Positions 1 to 6,843 of a stretch of DNA of 11,320 bases are shown piece by piece. The position numbers were made by a program, and so were the translations under genes. The stretch's first letter is position 1, and the number at the start of each line of letters is the position of its first letter. Source of the DNA: Clostridia bacterium. GTDB taxonomy: Bacteria > Bacillota_A > Clostridia > UMGS1810. The stretch is taken from NCBI GenBank assembly GCA_017437345.1, contig JAFSBJ010000237.1:1-11320 (forward strand), written 5' to 3'. The notes beneath the pieces are model-generated. The model was not told the DNA's origin and made no database searches. It saw nothing but the letters and a program-made list of their open reading frames with translations.

Positions 1-150
1 AAAATTTTGAAGAAATTAATAGAACAAATTGTTAAATTTGGAATTGTAGGTATCATTGCCACCTTAATAGATATGGGTTTGCTTATGTTTTTGAAAGAAA
101 TATTTCATCTAAATATTTACGGGAGGATGAGTTTGTTTCAAGGAGCATAA
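1..150 (+). pseudogene. GtrA-family membrane protein, N-terminal fragment
   Basis: Frame 1 is open from the window edge to a TAA at 148-150. Residues 1-40 look like the N-terminus of GtrA-family proteins: a short basic stretch, then the first hydrophobic helix (FGIVGIIATLID and onward). This family consists of small four-helix membrane proteins linked to flipping or transfer of lipid-linked sugars. The start codon is probably just outside the window. After Tyr40 the frame runs into nine unrelated residues and stops, so at least three quarters of the protein is missing. The DNA from about 120 onward is instead the reverse strand of a LysR gene. The recognition rests on about 40 residues and is a family-level call. 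Confidence 0.6.
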
Positions 151-721
151 GAGGCTCTTTTGCAATTTCCTCCCAGGTATATTTGCTTTTTGCTTTATAA
201 TCGCTTCCGCATACAAAAATATCGTGTATATCAAAACAAGGAGTTATGCATAATTCATCATCCTTTGCGGGCAAATTAACAAAGGCAATCTCTGCTTTTC
301 CCTCTTTAACGAATTGGAGCATACGGGAGGAATAAGAGTTTGCCATTTCAATACGGACTGATGGGTAAAGAGAATGAAACTCTTCAAGATAAGGAAGAAG
401 AAAATGTCTGGTTATGGTATCCCCTGCGGCAATTATCAAAGAACCGCTTTCTAAGTGGTTAAGCTGCGCTAAAAGAGTTTCCCCCTGTTCAATGGTCTGG
501 ATTGCGCTTTCAACTTTTTGGAATAATAAAAGTCCCTCTTTTGTAAGAGTTACCCCACGGCGGGAACGGATGAAAAGCTTGGTGCCTAAATCTTCTTCAA
601 GCTGGCTTATACACTGGGATATAGCCGACTGAGAAATATAAAGACTTTGCGCCGCCGTTGAAAAAGAAGAATGGCGCGCGGTCTCATAAAAAACTTTATA
701 ATAATCCAGTTTGGTTTTCAT
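83..721 (-). CDS. LysR-family transcriptional regulator, C-terminally truncated
   Basis: This is a DNA-binding regulator of the LysR type. The N-terminal winged helix-turn-helix is complete (residues about 3-60, with SFSTAAQSLYISQSAISQ as the HTH core). It is followed by the linker helix and the first part of the effector-binding domain. The start at 721 is chosen because AAGGAG lies seven bases upstream; an ATG six codons earlier has no such site. The product is 212 residues, whereas the family is about 290-300, so roughly 80 C-terminal residues are absent. The homology seems to run to about the KYLDEIFLSK segment and then meets a TAA at 83-85, at the junction with the GtrA fragment. The gene is divergent from the CofE-like gene, which is the usual position of a LysR target. 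Without the end of the effector domain it may be unresponsive or inactive. Confidence 0.85.
   Translation of the reverse strand: MKTKLDYYKVFYETARHSSFSTAAQSLYISQSAISQCISQLEEDLGTKLFIRSRRGVTLTKEGLLLFQKVESAIQTIEQGETLLAQLNHLESGSLIIAAGDTITRHFLLPYLEEFHSLYPSVRIEMANSYSSRMLQFVKEGKAEIAFVNLPAKDDELCITPCFDIHDIFVCGSDYKAKSKYTWEEIAKEPLMLLETNSSSRKYLDEIFLSKT
97..106. repeat. 10-bp perfect palindrome at the GtrA/LysR junction
   Basis: GAAATATTTC is its own reverse complement. It lies in the stretch (about 84-120) where both the + strand GtrA frame and the - strand LysR frame still read plausibly. A second short palindrome, AAATATTT, lies at 111-118. Such palindromes can mediate fold-back or inversion events, which makes this the likely breakpoint. 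Confidence 0.6.
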
Positions 722-754
722 ATAAGCTCTCCTTATCACAGTTGTAAGTTTTAT

Positions 755-769
755 CTATTTTACTAATAG
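755..769. promoter_or_regulatory. Putative LysR-type operator (T-N11-A dyad)
   Basis: CTATT-N5-AATAG is a perfect interrupted dyad in the 106-bp region between the divergent LysR and CofE-like genes. T756 and A768 give the T-N11-A spacing of LysR boxes. The dyad overlaps the likely -35 region of the rightward promoter, so binding could control that gene, the regulator itself, or both. The dyad is seen directly; its assignment to this regulator is inferred from position. Confidence 0.5.
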
Positions 770-787
770 GTATATTTGTATTATAAT
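759..787 (+). promoter_or_regulatory. Probable sigma-A promoter of the CofE-like gene
   Basis: A perfect -10 TATAAT lies at 782-787. Seventeen bases upstream is a weak -35 (TTTACT, 759-764), inside the LysR-type dyad. A weak -35 next to a regulator site suits an activated promoter. Transcription would start near 794, about 35 bases before the ATG. Confidence 0.5.
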
Positions 788-827
788 AGGATTAGAAATT
801 AAAGTCAATAGAGTGGAGGAAAAAATT

Positions 828-2018
828 ATGGAAAGAAAAATAGGAACAGTTTCAAGAGGTGTTCGTTGCCCAATTATCCGTGAGGGAGACAATCTTGCAA
901 AAATCGTGGTTGACAGCGTTATAGAGGCTGCTGCTTCCGAAGGGTTTGAACTTCGAAATAAGGATGTTGTTGCGGTAACTGAATCTGTTGTTGCCCGTGC
1001 TCAGGGTAATTATGCATCAGTTGATGCTATTGCAAAAGATGTTAAGGAAAAGCTTGGCGGAGAAACAATCGGCGTAATTTTCCCAATTTTAAGCCGTAAC
1101 CGTTTTGCCATTTGCTTAAAAGGTATTGCAAAGGGTGCAAAGAAGATAGTTCTTATGCTTAACTACCCAAGCGATGAAGTTGGAAACGCTCTTATTTCCC
1201 TTGACCAGCTTGACGAGGCAGGAGTTAATCCTTATTCCGATGTTTTAAGCGAAGAGAAATACAGAGAACTTTTCGGCGAAAATCTTCATCCTTTCACAGG
1301 CGTTGACTATGTAACATATTATGGCGACTTAATCCGTTCCTGCGGAGCGGAGGCTGAAATCGTTTTCGCCAATGACCCAAGAACAATTTTAAAGTATACT
1401 GACTGCGTTTTAAACTGCGATATTCATACCCGCGTAAGAACAAAGAGAATACTTCGCGATGCTGGTGCAAAAGTGGTTTGCGGTTTAGACGATATTTTGA
1501 CAAAGTCCGTTGACGGAAGCGGATTTAACGAAGCTTACGGTCTTTTAGGCTCAAATAAATCAACAGAAGATACTGTAAAGCTCTTCCCTCAGGATTGTTT
1601 TGAACTTGTAAAGGATATCCAGTCTCAGCTTAAAGAGAAAACAGGAAAGCATATAGAGGTTATGGTTTATGGCGATGGCGCATTCAAAGACCCGGTAGGT
1701 AAAATCTGGGAGCTTGCTGACCCTGTTGTATCCCCTGCCTATACAGACGGCTTAGAGGGAACACCAAACGAGCTTAAACTTAAATATCTTGCAGATAACG
1801 ACTTTGCAGACCTTAAAGGGGATGCTCTTAAAGAGGCTATCTCAAATGCAATTAAGCAGAAGGGAAGCAACCTTGTCGGCAATATGGCGTCTCAGGGAAC
1901 AACCCCACGCCGTTTAACTGACTTAATCGGCTCTCTCTGCGACCTTACAAGCGGTTCAGGAGATAAAGGAACACCGATTATCCTTGTTCAAGGATACTTC
2001 GACAATATGACAGACTAA
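828..2018 (+). CDS. CofE-like protein (coenzyme F420-0:L-glutamate ligase family)
   Basis: The 396-residue product resembles the CofE/FbiB ligase family, which adds glutamate to F420-0 using GTP. The segment AVTESVVARAQG (residues 49-60) corresponds to the family's nucleotide-site motif, usually written as KxVSxAEG. The C-terminal end has a glycine-rich SGSGDKGTP. The start is the ATG at 828, eight bases after GGAGG at 815-819; a GTG at 813 overlaps that Shine-Dalgarno and is less likely. Many Clostridia carry close homologues of this longer, ~395-residue form without a known F420 pathway, so its real substrate is uncertain and may be another gamma-glutamyl acceptor. It is monocistronic, flanked by a LysR-type operator and a strong terminator. 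The family call is good; the reaction is inferred. Confidence 0.85.
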   Translation: MERKIGTVSRGVRCPIIREGDNLAKIVVDSVIEAAASEGFELRNKDVVAVTESVVARAQGNYASVDAIAKDVKEKLGGETIGVIFPILSRNRFAICLKGIAKGAKKIVLMLNYPSDEVGNALISLDQLDEAGVNPYSDVLSEEKYRELFGENLHPFTGVDYVTYYGDLIRSCGAEAEIVFANDPRTILKYTDCVLNCDIHTRVRTKRILRDAGAKVVCGLDDILTKSVDGSGFNEAYGLLGSNKSTEDTVKLFPQDCFELVKDIQSQLKEKTGKHIEVMVYGDGAFKDPVGKIWELADPVVSPAYTDGLEGTPNELKLKYLADNDFADLKGDALKEAISNAIKQKGSNLVGNMASQGTTPRRLTDLIGSLCDLTSGSGDKGTPIILVQGYFDNMTD

Positions 2019-2026
2019 TAAAAATA

Positions 2027-2056
2027 AAAAGCCTTGGCAATCCAAGGCTTTTCTTT
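2027..2056. terminator. Bidirectional Rho-independent terminator
   Basis: The stem AAAAGCCTTGG / CCAAGGCTTTT (11 bp) has a CAAT loop at 2038-2041 and is followed by CTTTTTT on the + strand and by a T-rich run on the - strand. It sits between the converging CofE-like gene and AraC gene and should serve both. The same stem is used again at 8552-8579. Confidence 0.92.
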
Positions 2057-2057
2057 T

Positions 2058-2897
2058 TTACGCAGATTTATATTTTCCCGGGGAAACTCCCACGGCTTTT
2101 TTAAAGGTTCGGATAAAGTTGGCATAGTCGTTAAAACCGCACATAAAGGCTGTTTCTGTAACGCTTTTCCCCTCTAACAAAAGTTTTTTTGCCTCGGTTA
2201 TGCGCTTGCTTACAATATATTTTGCAACGGTCGTTCCGCAGTATTGCTTAAATAAACGAGAAAGCTGAGTTGGGGATATGAAGGCATTTCTTGCAACTGT
2301 TTCAAGATTGATTGGAGAGTCGAAATTTTTGTTTATATAGTCAACGGCAAGTTGAATAGTTTTGTGGCTGGACTTAGCAGGCGAGTTTTGATTGTGCATT
2401 GAAAAAAGTCTGTTTATTTCCAGCAAAATTTCCGCCACACGCAACTTTTTATATGTTTCATCGCCGTATGAACGACTTAGCTTAAGCTCCTCAAAAAAGG
2501 AAACAAAGTTTTCTTTTTCTTCGTTTGTTAAGGAAATTTTTGTTATCTTTCCTGATGAATAAAAGCAGTCTGAAAGATTAACCTCTCCAAAGGAGGCGGA
2601 GTATAAAAAGGATGGATGAACATGAAGAATATATCTTGAAAACTTGCCCTTATCTAAAGGAACAACCTTATGAGCTTCAAATTGATTTATAATGAACAAA
2701 TCTCCGTCTTCAATATCATAAACAGTTCCGTCAATCAAAAAAGTCCTGCCCCCTTCGATGCATAAAAAGATTTCACAACACTCATGAATATGAACATTTT
2801 GATTCTGGTTTTTTTCTTGCGAGAAGAAAGCACCAAAGCTTTTTGTTTCTATTGCGAAATTTATGGCATCTGTGCATGTATCAAAAAAACAGTTCAT
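2058..2897 (-). CDS. AraC-family transcriptional regulator with N-terminal cupin
   Basis: This 279-residue regulator has a cupin-type sensing domain at its N-terminus (about residues 35-80, including HIHECCEIFLCIEGG and a DGDLFIIN strand). Two AraC helix-turn-helix motifs follow, at about 183-279. INLETVARNAFISPTQLSRLF is the first, and SVTETAFMCGFNDYANFIRTFK with the closing GVSPGKYK is the second. The start at 2897 has GGAGGGG seven bases upstream; an in-frame start 21 codons earlier lacks a site. It is divergent from the KduI-fusion gene and is therefore the likely local activator of the uronate locus, with an unsaturated uronate or a breakdown product as the probable ligand. The domain content is seen; the target and ligand are inferred. 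Confidence 0.92.
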   Translation of the reverse strand: MNCFFDTCTDAINFAIETKSFGAFFSQEKNQNQNVHIHECCEIFLCIEGGRTFLIDGTVYDIEDGDLFIINQFEAHKVVPLDKGKFSRYILHVHPSFLYSASFGEVNLSDCFYSSGKITKISLTNEEKENFVSFFEELKLSRSYGDETYKKLRVAEILLEINRLFSMHNQNSPAKSSHKTIQLAVDYINKNFDSPINLETVARNAFISPTQLSRLFKQYCGTTVAKYIVSKRITEAKKLLLEGKSVTETAFMCGFNDYANFIRTFKKAVGVSPGKYKSA

Positions 2898-2918
2898 CTT
2901 TATCCCCTCCTGTTTATG

Positions 2919-2947
2919 ACTATAACACATTATGGTAAGAAATGCAA
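2919..2947 (-). promoter_or_regulatory. Probable promoter of the AraC-family gene
   Basis: On the - strand, TATAGT (2919-2924) is preceded after exactly 17 bases by TTGCAT (2942-2947). The -10 matches five of six consensus bases and the -35 three of six. The leader would be short, about 15 bases before the Shine-Dalgarno and ATG. Confidence 0.4.
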
Positions 2948-2985
2948 GAAAAACACTCAAAAATACAATAAAATCGCAAAAACAA

Positions 2986-2991
2986 TATGAT
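2986..2991 (+). promoter_or_regulatory. Possible -10 element for the uronate operon
   Basis: TATGAT lies 35 bases before the start of the KduI-fusion gene, with no recognisable -35 at the expected distance (ATACAA). Very A-rich DNA with several AAAAA tracts fills 2948-2985. A missing -35 would suit an AraC-activated promoter, but this is a weak call. Confidence 0.25.
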
Positions 2992-3025
2992 AAAATTAAA
3001 ATATAGAATAGGGAAGGAGGGCAAT

Positions 3026-4654
3026 ATGCTTAAAATTGAAATATTAAACAAAGACAAGAATGTTATATTTGAAGCCTCGGGGCAGAGCATTGACTGTGTT
3101 TATAACGGACAGTATAATGAAGGCGACAGGATTGTTATACATAAAAAAGATATGGAGTTCATTTCGGTTCAGCTTGATGAAACTCTTGCGGAAAGTATAA
3201 TCTATTCCCCTTCATCGTCGGTTGAGTTTGAAATCCCTACGGGAAATCTTAAACGAGGATATGATGAAAGGGCTTTTGCGGGGTATAATCATAAAATCAG
3301 CGTAAAAGAGGCGGACGAAAATGAGGCCTATGGTTTTAGAAATATTGCGCTTAACTCCCATGATGTGAGAGGGAAAAAGAAATATTATCCTCATGCCTGG
3401 GCAAATCTCGTAACCCGTGAAGATGTTTGTTTCTTTGAAAGAAATGCCATAGACGGCGTCTGCCGTAACGACGGGCACGGAGAGTATCCATATCATTCCT
3501 GGGCAGGGGGCGCAAGAGAAGATTTGGAATATTATCTGGACTTCGGAGCGGAAGTTGAGATTGAAAAATTCGTGTTCTATTTAAGGGCGGATTTTCCCCA
3601 CGACACATATTGGAAGTCTGTTGACATTGCTTTTGATGACGGAACAAAAGAAACTGCAAATTTTGAAAAAACTGCAGACGGACAGGAAATAGTGTTACCT
3701 GAAATTAAAAAAACAAGAAAAATACATTTAACCAACTTCAAACAAGCGGAGCTCCCGTTTTCCTGGGCGGCTTTATCGCAGATTGAGGTTTATGGAAGAT
3801 ATATTAAGGAGGATTTAAGTAAAATGGAAATCAGAAATGCATCAAACCCAAAGGATGTAAAGAATTACGACACAGACAGATTGAGAGAGGAATTCCACAT
3901 CTCAAAACTTTTCACAAAGGATAATATCAGAATGGTATACAGCCATATCGACAGAATTATAACCGCAGGTCTCATGCCTGTGTATCAGGAATTACAGCTT
4001 GTTGGCGGAAAAGAACTTGCCAGCGACTATTTCTTAGAAAGAAGAGAAATGGGTTGTATCAATGTAGGCGGAAAAGGAATAATCACTATCGATGGCGAAG
4101 AATATGAAATGAATCCGCGAGACGGAATATATATCGGTATGGGCAATAAGGAAATCAAGTTTAAGAGTGTTGACACTGAAGACCCTGCAAAATTCTATGT
4201 TTCATCCTGCCCTGCTCACGCTACATACCCAATCGTTAAGATTGATATAACAAAGGCTAAAAAAGTGCCTTGCGGATCAGTTGAGGATTGCAACAAGAGA
4301 GTTATCAATCAGTATATTCACCCTGAGGTAATCAAATCTTGTCAGCTCGCTATGGGACTTACACAGCTTGAACCGGGTTCAAACTGGAATACAATGCCGT
4401 CTCATACCCATGACAGAAGAATGGAAGTTTATATGTATCTCGATATGGGCGAGAATGACGCAGTATTCCATATGATGGGCGAGCCAAACGAAACAAGACA
4501 TATTGTTATGCACAATGAAGAGGCGGTTATCTCACCAAGCTGGTCAATCCATTCAGGCGTTGGAACGAAAAATTATTCTTTCATTTGGGCGATGTGTGGT
4601 GAGAACCAGGAGTTTACCGACATGGACCATATTGAAACAAAGGATTTAAGATAA
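3026..4654 (+). CDS. kduI: Carbohydrate-binding-like domain fused to KduI isomerase
   Basis: Residues 267-542 form a full-length KduI, 5-dehydro-4-deoxy-D-glucuronate isomerase. It converts the open-chain 5-keto sugar from unsaturated uronates into 3-deoxy-D-glycero-2,5-hexodiulosonate. The metal-ligand set is present at H460, H462, E467 (HTHDRRME) and H509 (SWSIHSGVG), spaced as in the E. coli enzyme. Residues 1-266 are an extra domain. Its second half has the strand pattern of F5/8 type C (discoidin) modules: LEYYLDFGAEVEIEKFVFYLR at 167-187 and SQIEVYGR at 251-258. The start at 3026 has AAGGAGG five bases upstream. A second AAGGAGG (3806-3812) precedes Met267, the normal KduI start, so KduI may also be made separately. 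There is no signal peptide, so it should be cytoplasmic. It is first of four operon genes, 12 bases before the SDR. Confidence 0.92.
   Translation: MLKIEILNKDKNVIFEASGQSIDCVYNGQYNEGDRIVIHKKDMEFISVQLDETLAESIIYSPSSSVEFEIPTGNLKRGYDERAFAGYNHKISVKEADENEAYGFRNIALNSHDVRGKKKYYPHAWANLVTREDVCFFERNAIDGVCRNDGHGEYPYHSWAGGAREDLEYYLDFGAEVEIEKFVFYLRADFPHDTYWKSVDIAFDDGTKETANFEKTADGQEIVLPEIKKTRKIHLTNFKQAELPFSWAALSQIEVYGRYIKEDLSKMEIRNASNPKDVKNYDTDRLREEFHISKLFTKDNIRMVYSHIDRIITAGLMPVYQELQLVGGKELASDYFLERREMGCINVGGKGIITIDGEEYEMNPRDGIYIGMGNKEIKFKSVDTEDPAKFYVSSCPAHATYPIVKIDITKAKKVPCGSVEDCNKRVINQYIHPEVIKSCQLAMGLTQLEPGSNWNTMPSHTHDRRMEVYMYLDMGENDAVFHMMGEPNETRHIVMHNEEAVISPSWSIHSGVGTKNYSFIWAMCGENQEFTDMDHIETKDLR
3806..3826 (+). 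promoter_or_regulatory. Internal Shine-Dalgarno and ATG at the KduI domain boundary
   Basis: AAGGAGG at 3806-3812 is followed after 11 bases by ATG at 3824-3826, in frame with the long protein. Translation from here gives MEIRNASNPKDVKNYDTDRL and onward, which is the normal KduI N-terminus. The site fits a fusion of two genes formed by loss of a stop codon, or a dual-start gene. The spacing is slightly long. Confidence 0.6.
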
Positions 4655-4666
4655 GAGGTGTTTTAA

Positions 4667-5455
4667 GTGTTTAGATTAGATGGTAAAGTTGCACTTGTAA
4701 CAGGAGCGTCTTACGGCATAGGTTTTGCCATTGCAAAGGGTCTTGCAAAAGCAGGGGCAACAATCGTATTTAACGATATAAACGAAGAATTTTTAAATAA
4801 AGGAATCGAGAACTATAAAGCCGAAGGTATTGATGCAAAAGGCTATGTTTGTGATGTAACTGATGAAGATGCCGTGAATGAAATGGTAGCTGACATTGAA
4901 AAGAATGTGGGAGTTATTGATATCTTAGTCAATAATGCCGGAATTATCAAAAGAATTCCTATGCACGAAATGAGCGCGGCAGAGTTCAGGCAGGTTATTG
5001 ATGTTGACCTTAACGCACCATTTATATGCTCAAAGGCGGTTATTCCGTCAATGATTAAAAAAGGCGGCGGCAAGATTATCAACATTTGCTCAATGATGTC
5101 AGAGTTAGGGCGCGAAACAGTTTCTGCTTATGCGGCGGCAAAGGGCGGCCTTAAAATGCTTACAAGAAATATCTGCTCTGAGTATGGGGAATATAATATT
5201 CAGTGTAACGGCATTGGACCTGGGTATATAGCAACCCCGCAGACCGCACCCCTCAGAGAACCTCAGGCAGATGGGTCAAAGCATCCTTTTGATTCTTTTA
5301 TCTGTGCAAAAACTCCTGCGGGCAGGTGGCTTGACCCTGATGAATTGGTTGGACCTGCGGTATTTTTAGCGTCAAACGCATCTGATGCAGTTAACGGACA
5401 TATTCTTTATGTTGACGGCGGTATCTTAGCATATATTGGGAAACAGCCTAAATAA
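4667..5455 (+). CDS. SDR oxidoreductase, KduD / gluconate 5-dehydrogenase type
   Basis: This is a 262-residue classical short-chain dehydrogenase. The NAD(P)-binding motif TGASYGIG is at 12-19, NNAG at 89-92, and the catalytic residues are S142, Y155 and K159 (YAAAK). In this context it most likely reduces the KduI product to 2-keto-3-deoxy-D-gluconate, the KduD step. Close homologues are often labelled gluconate 5-dehydrogenase (IdnO), so the name is uncertain. It starts with GTG, six bases after GAGGTG, which sits directly behind the stop codon of the KduI gene; the two are surely cotranscribed. The end (DGGILAYIGKQPK) is the family's usual C-terminus, so the gene is complete although a remnant of another reading frame follows at once. 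Confidence 0.9.
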   Translation: MFRLDGKVALVTGASYGIGFAIAKGLAKAGATIVFNDINEEFLNKGIENYKAEGIDAKGYVCDVTDEDAVNEMVADIEKNVGVIDILVNNAGIIKRIPMHEMSAAEFRQVIDVDLNAPFICSKAVIPSMIKKGGGKIINICSMMSELGRETVSAYAAAKGGLKMLTRNICSEYGEYNIQCNGIGPGYIATPQTAPLREPQADGSKHPFDSFICAKTPAGRWLDPDELVGPAVFLASNASDAVNGHILYVDGGILAYIGKQPK

Positions 5456-5465
5456 AGTTCCTTAA

Positions 5466-5630
5466 TTTTCGGGAGAAACAGAATATAAAGGTTATATTTG
5501 TTCTTGTTCGACAGACGGTAAAATTGTTGACAAAAACCAAGTGTTTGCCAACAGAAACGGACACTATAAATGTTTTGTGGCAACCAAAAAGGATAGTGTT
5601 TCCTTGAAAATTACAATTGACAAAAAGTGA
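5466..5630 (+). pseudogene. Remnant: C-terminal end of an unrecognised protein
   Basis: The frame beginning just after an in-frame TAA at 5463-5465 is open for 54 codons and ends with TGA at 5628-5630. It has no ATG, GTG or TTG start preceded by a ribosome binding site. The composition is that of a real protein: ETEYKGYICSCSTDG, then GHYKCFVATKKDSVSLKI and an IDKK end, with alternating polar and hydrophobic residues typical of a beta-sandwich. It looks like the 3' end of a gene whose front was deleted between the SDR and GH88 genes, perhaps a surface or sugar-binding protein. I do not recognise the family. It explains the otherwise long 218-bp gap in the operon. Confidence 0.45.
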
Positions 5631-5673
5631 TTTAGCGTAGAATAGCTTAGCTTTTATGTTTAAGGAGTCAATT

Positions 5674-6819
5674 ATGAAAAGTATATTAGAGAAAATCAAA
5701 AGAAACGGAAAAGCTTTTGACGGCAAACTCCCCCGTTGCAAGATGGATAATGACGGGCGGTATATTCTCCACGACGGAGGGGACTGGACAGACGGGTTTT
5801 ATATCGGCGTTTTCAACCTTGCCTATGCTCTGTCAGGGGATAAAGAATTCCTTGACCTTGCATCAAAATACGATTCCTTTTTTGAAAAAAGAATTGAAAA
5901 TGGTGATGAATTTTTAAAGCTGGACCACGATGTGGGGATGATATTTTTACCTGCCATGGGCTTTCGCTATCATCTTTCCCCCAATGAAAAAGACAAAGCG
6001 ATTTTGATTAAGGCTGCCGAGGTGTTATGTGAGCGTTTTAATGAAAAAGGTGGCTTTATCCGCGCCTGGGACACTTGGGAATGGGATACCGATGAAAGCT
6101 TTATTGAAGAGAAAAAAGGAAAGGTAATCATTGATTCAATGATGAATATACCCCTCTTGTTTCAGGTATCAGAAATCACAGGCGATAAAAAATATTATGA
6201 TATTGCTCTGCGCCACGCAAAGACCTTGGCAGATAACATAGTAAGAGAAGACTATTCTACATATCATTCTTTCAACTTTAATCATATTACAGGGGAAAGT
6301 GTTTGCGGAAAAACTGTGCAAGGATATAGCGATGAATCCTGCTGGTCAAGAGGACAGGCGTGGGCAGTATATGGCTTTGCTCTTGCCTATAAATATACGA
6401 AGGATGTTCGGTTTATTGAAATCGCTAAAAACACAGCGGAGTATTTTATGAATCATCTTTCTGCGGTTGATATGCCTTGCTGGGACTTTGATGCCAAAGA
6501 TGAAAACTTTGCACCATGGGATAGCAGTGCTTCTGTTATCTGTGCATCAGGACTTCTTGAAATATTTGAGCTTACGGGAGAAGATGTGTATAAAAATTAT
6601 GCACAAAGGCTTTTAAATGCGGTTGAAAAGTTCTGCTTAACTGACGGATACGACAACTGTCAGCCACTTATTCTTCATGGCTGTATAGGAAGCGCATACG
6701 CCAAAGAGGACTCAACAAAAATCAAAAACCGTATGATAGGCCAAGCTCTGGTTTACGGGGACTATTTTTATCTTGAATGCAAACTGAAATTGAGCAAAGA
6801 AAAAATAAGAGTTTTTTAA
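5674..6819 (+). CDS. GH88 unsaturated glucuronyl hydrolase
   Basis: This 381-residue enzyme matches the length of GH88 enzymes (about 375). It hydrates the 4,5-double bond at the non-reducing end of lyase-made oligosaccharides, releasing 4-deoxy-5-keto-uronate and the remaining sugar. Recognisable blocks are LHDGGDWTDGFYIG (32-45), LDHDVG (83-88) and VIIDSMMNIPLLF (151-163). The last two carry the paired aspartates of the family; D154 corresponds to D149 of the Bacillus GL1 enzyme, and D84 or D86 to its D88. SCWSRGQAWAVYG is also conserved. The start at 5674 follows AAGGAG at a good distance; an ATG six codons earlier overlaps that site. There is no signal peptide, so it acts in the cytoplasm. 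It lies 24 bases before the lyase gene. Confidence 0.93.
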   Translation: MKSILEKIKRNGKAFDGKLPRCKMDNDGRYILHDGGDWTDGFYIGVFNLAYALSGDKEFLDLASKYDSFFEKRIENGDEFLKLDHDVGMIFLPAMGFRYHLSPNEKDKAILIKAAEVLCERFNEKGGFIRAWDTWEWDTDESFIEEKKGKVIIDSMMNIPLLFQVSEITGDKKYYDIALRHAKTLADNIVREDYSTYHSFNFNHITGESVCGKTVQGYSDESCWSRGQAWAVYGFALAYKYTKDVRFIEIAKNTAEYFMNHLSAVDMPCWDFDAKDENFAPWDSSASVICASGLLEIFELTGEDVYKNYAQRLLNAVEKFCLTDGYDNCQPLILHGCIGSAYAKEDSTKIKNRMIGQALVYGDYFYLECKLKLSKEKIRVF

Positions 6820-6843
6820 GACATAGTGAAAGGATGTTTGAAT

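Noticed and set aside
2784..2990. A small + strand open frame opposite the start of the AraC gene
   Set aside because: It is antisense to the cupin domain of the regulator, with no ribosome binding site or recognisable protein pattern.
5617..5643. Promoter for the GH88 gene: TTGACA with TAGAAT
   Set aside because: The spacer is only 15 bases, and TTGACA also arises from the VDK/IDK codons of the remnant frame. Read-through from the operon promoter is simpler.
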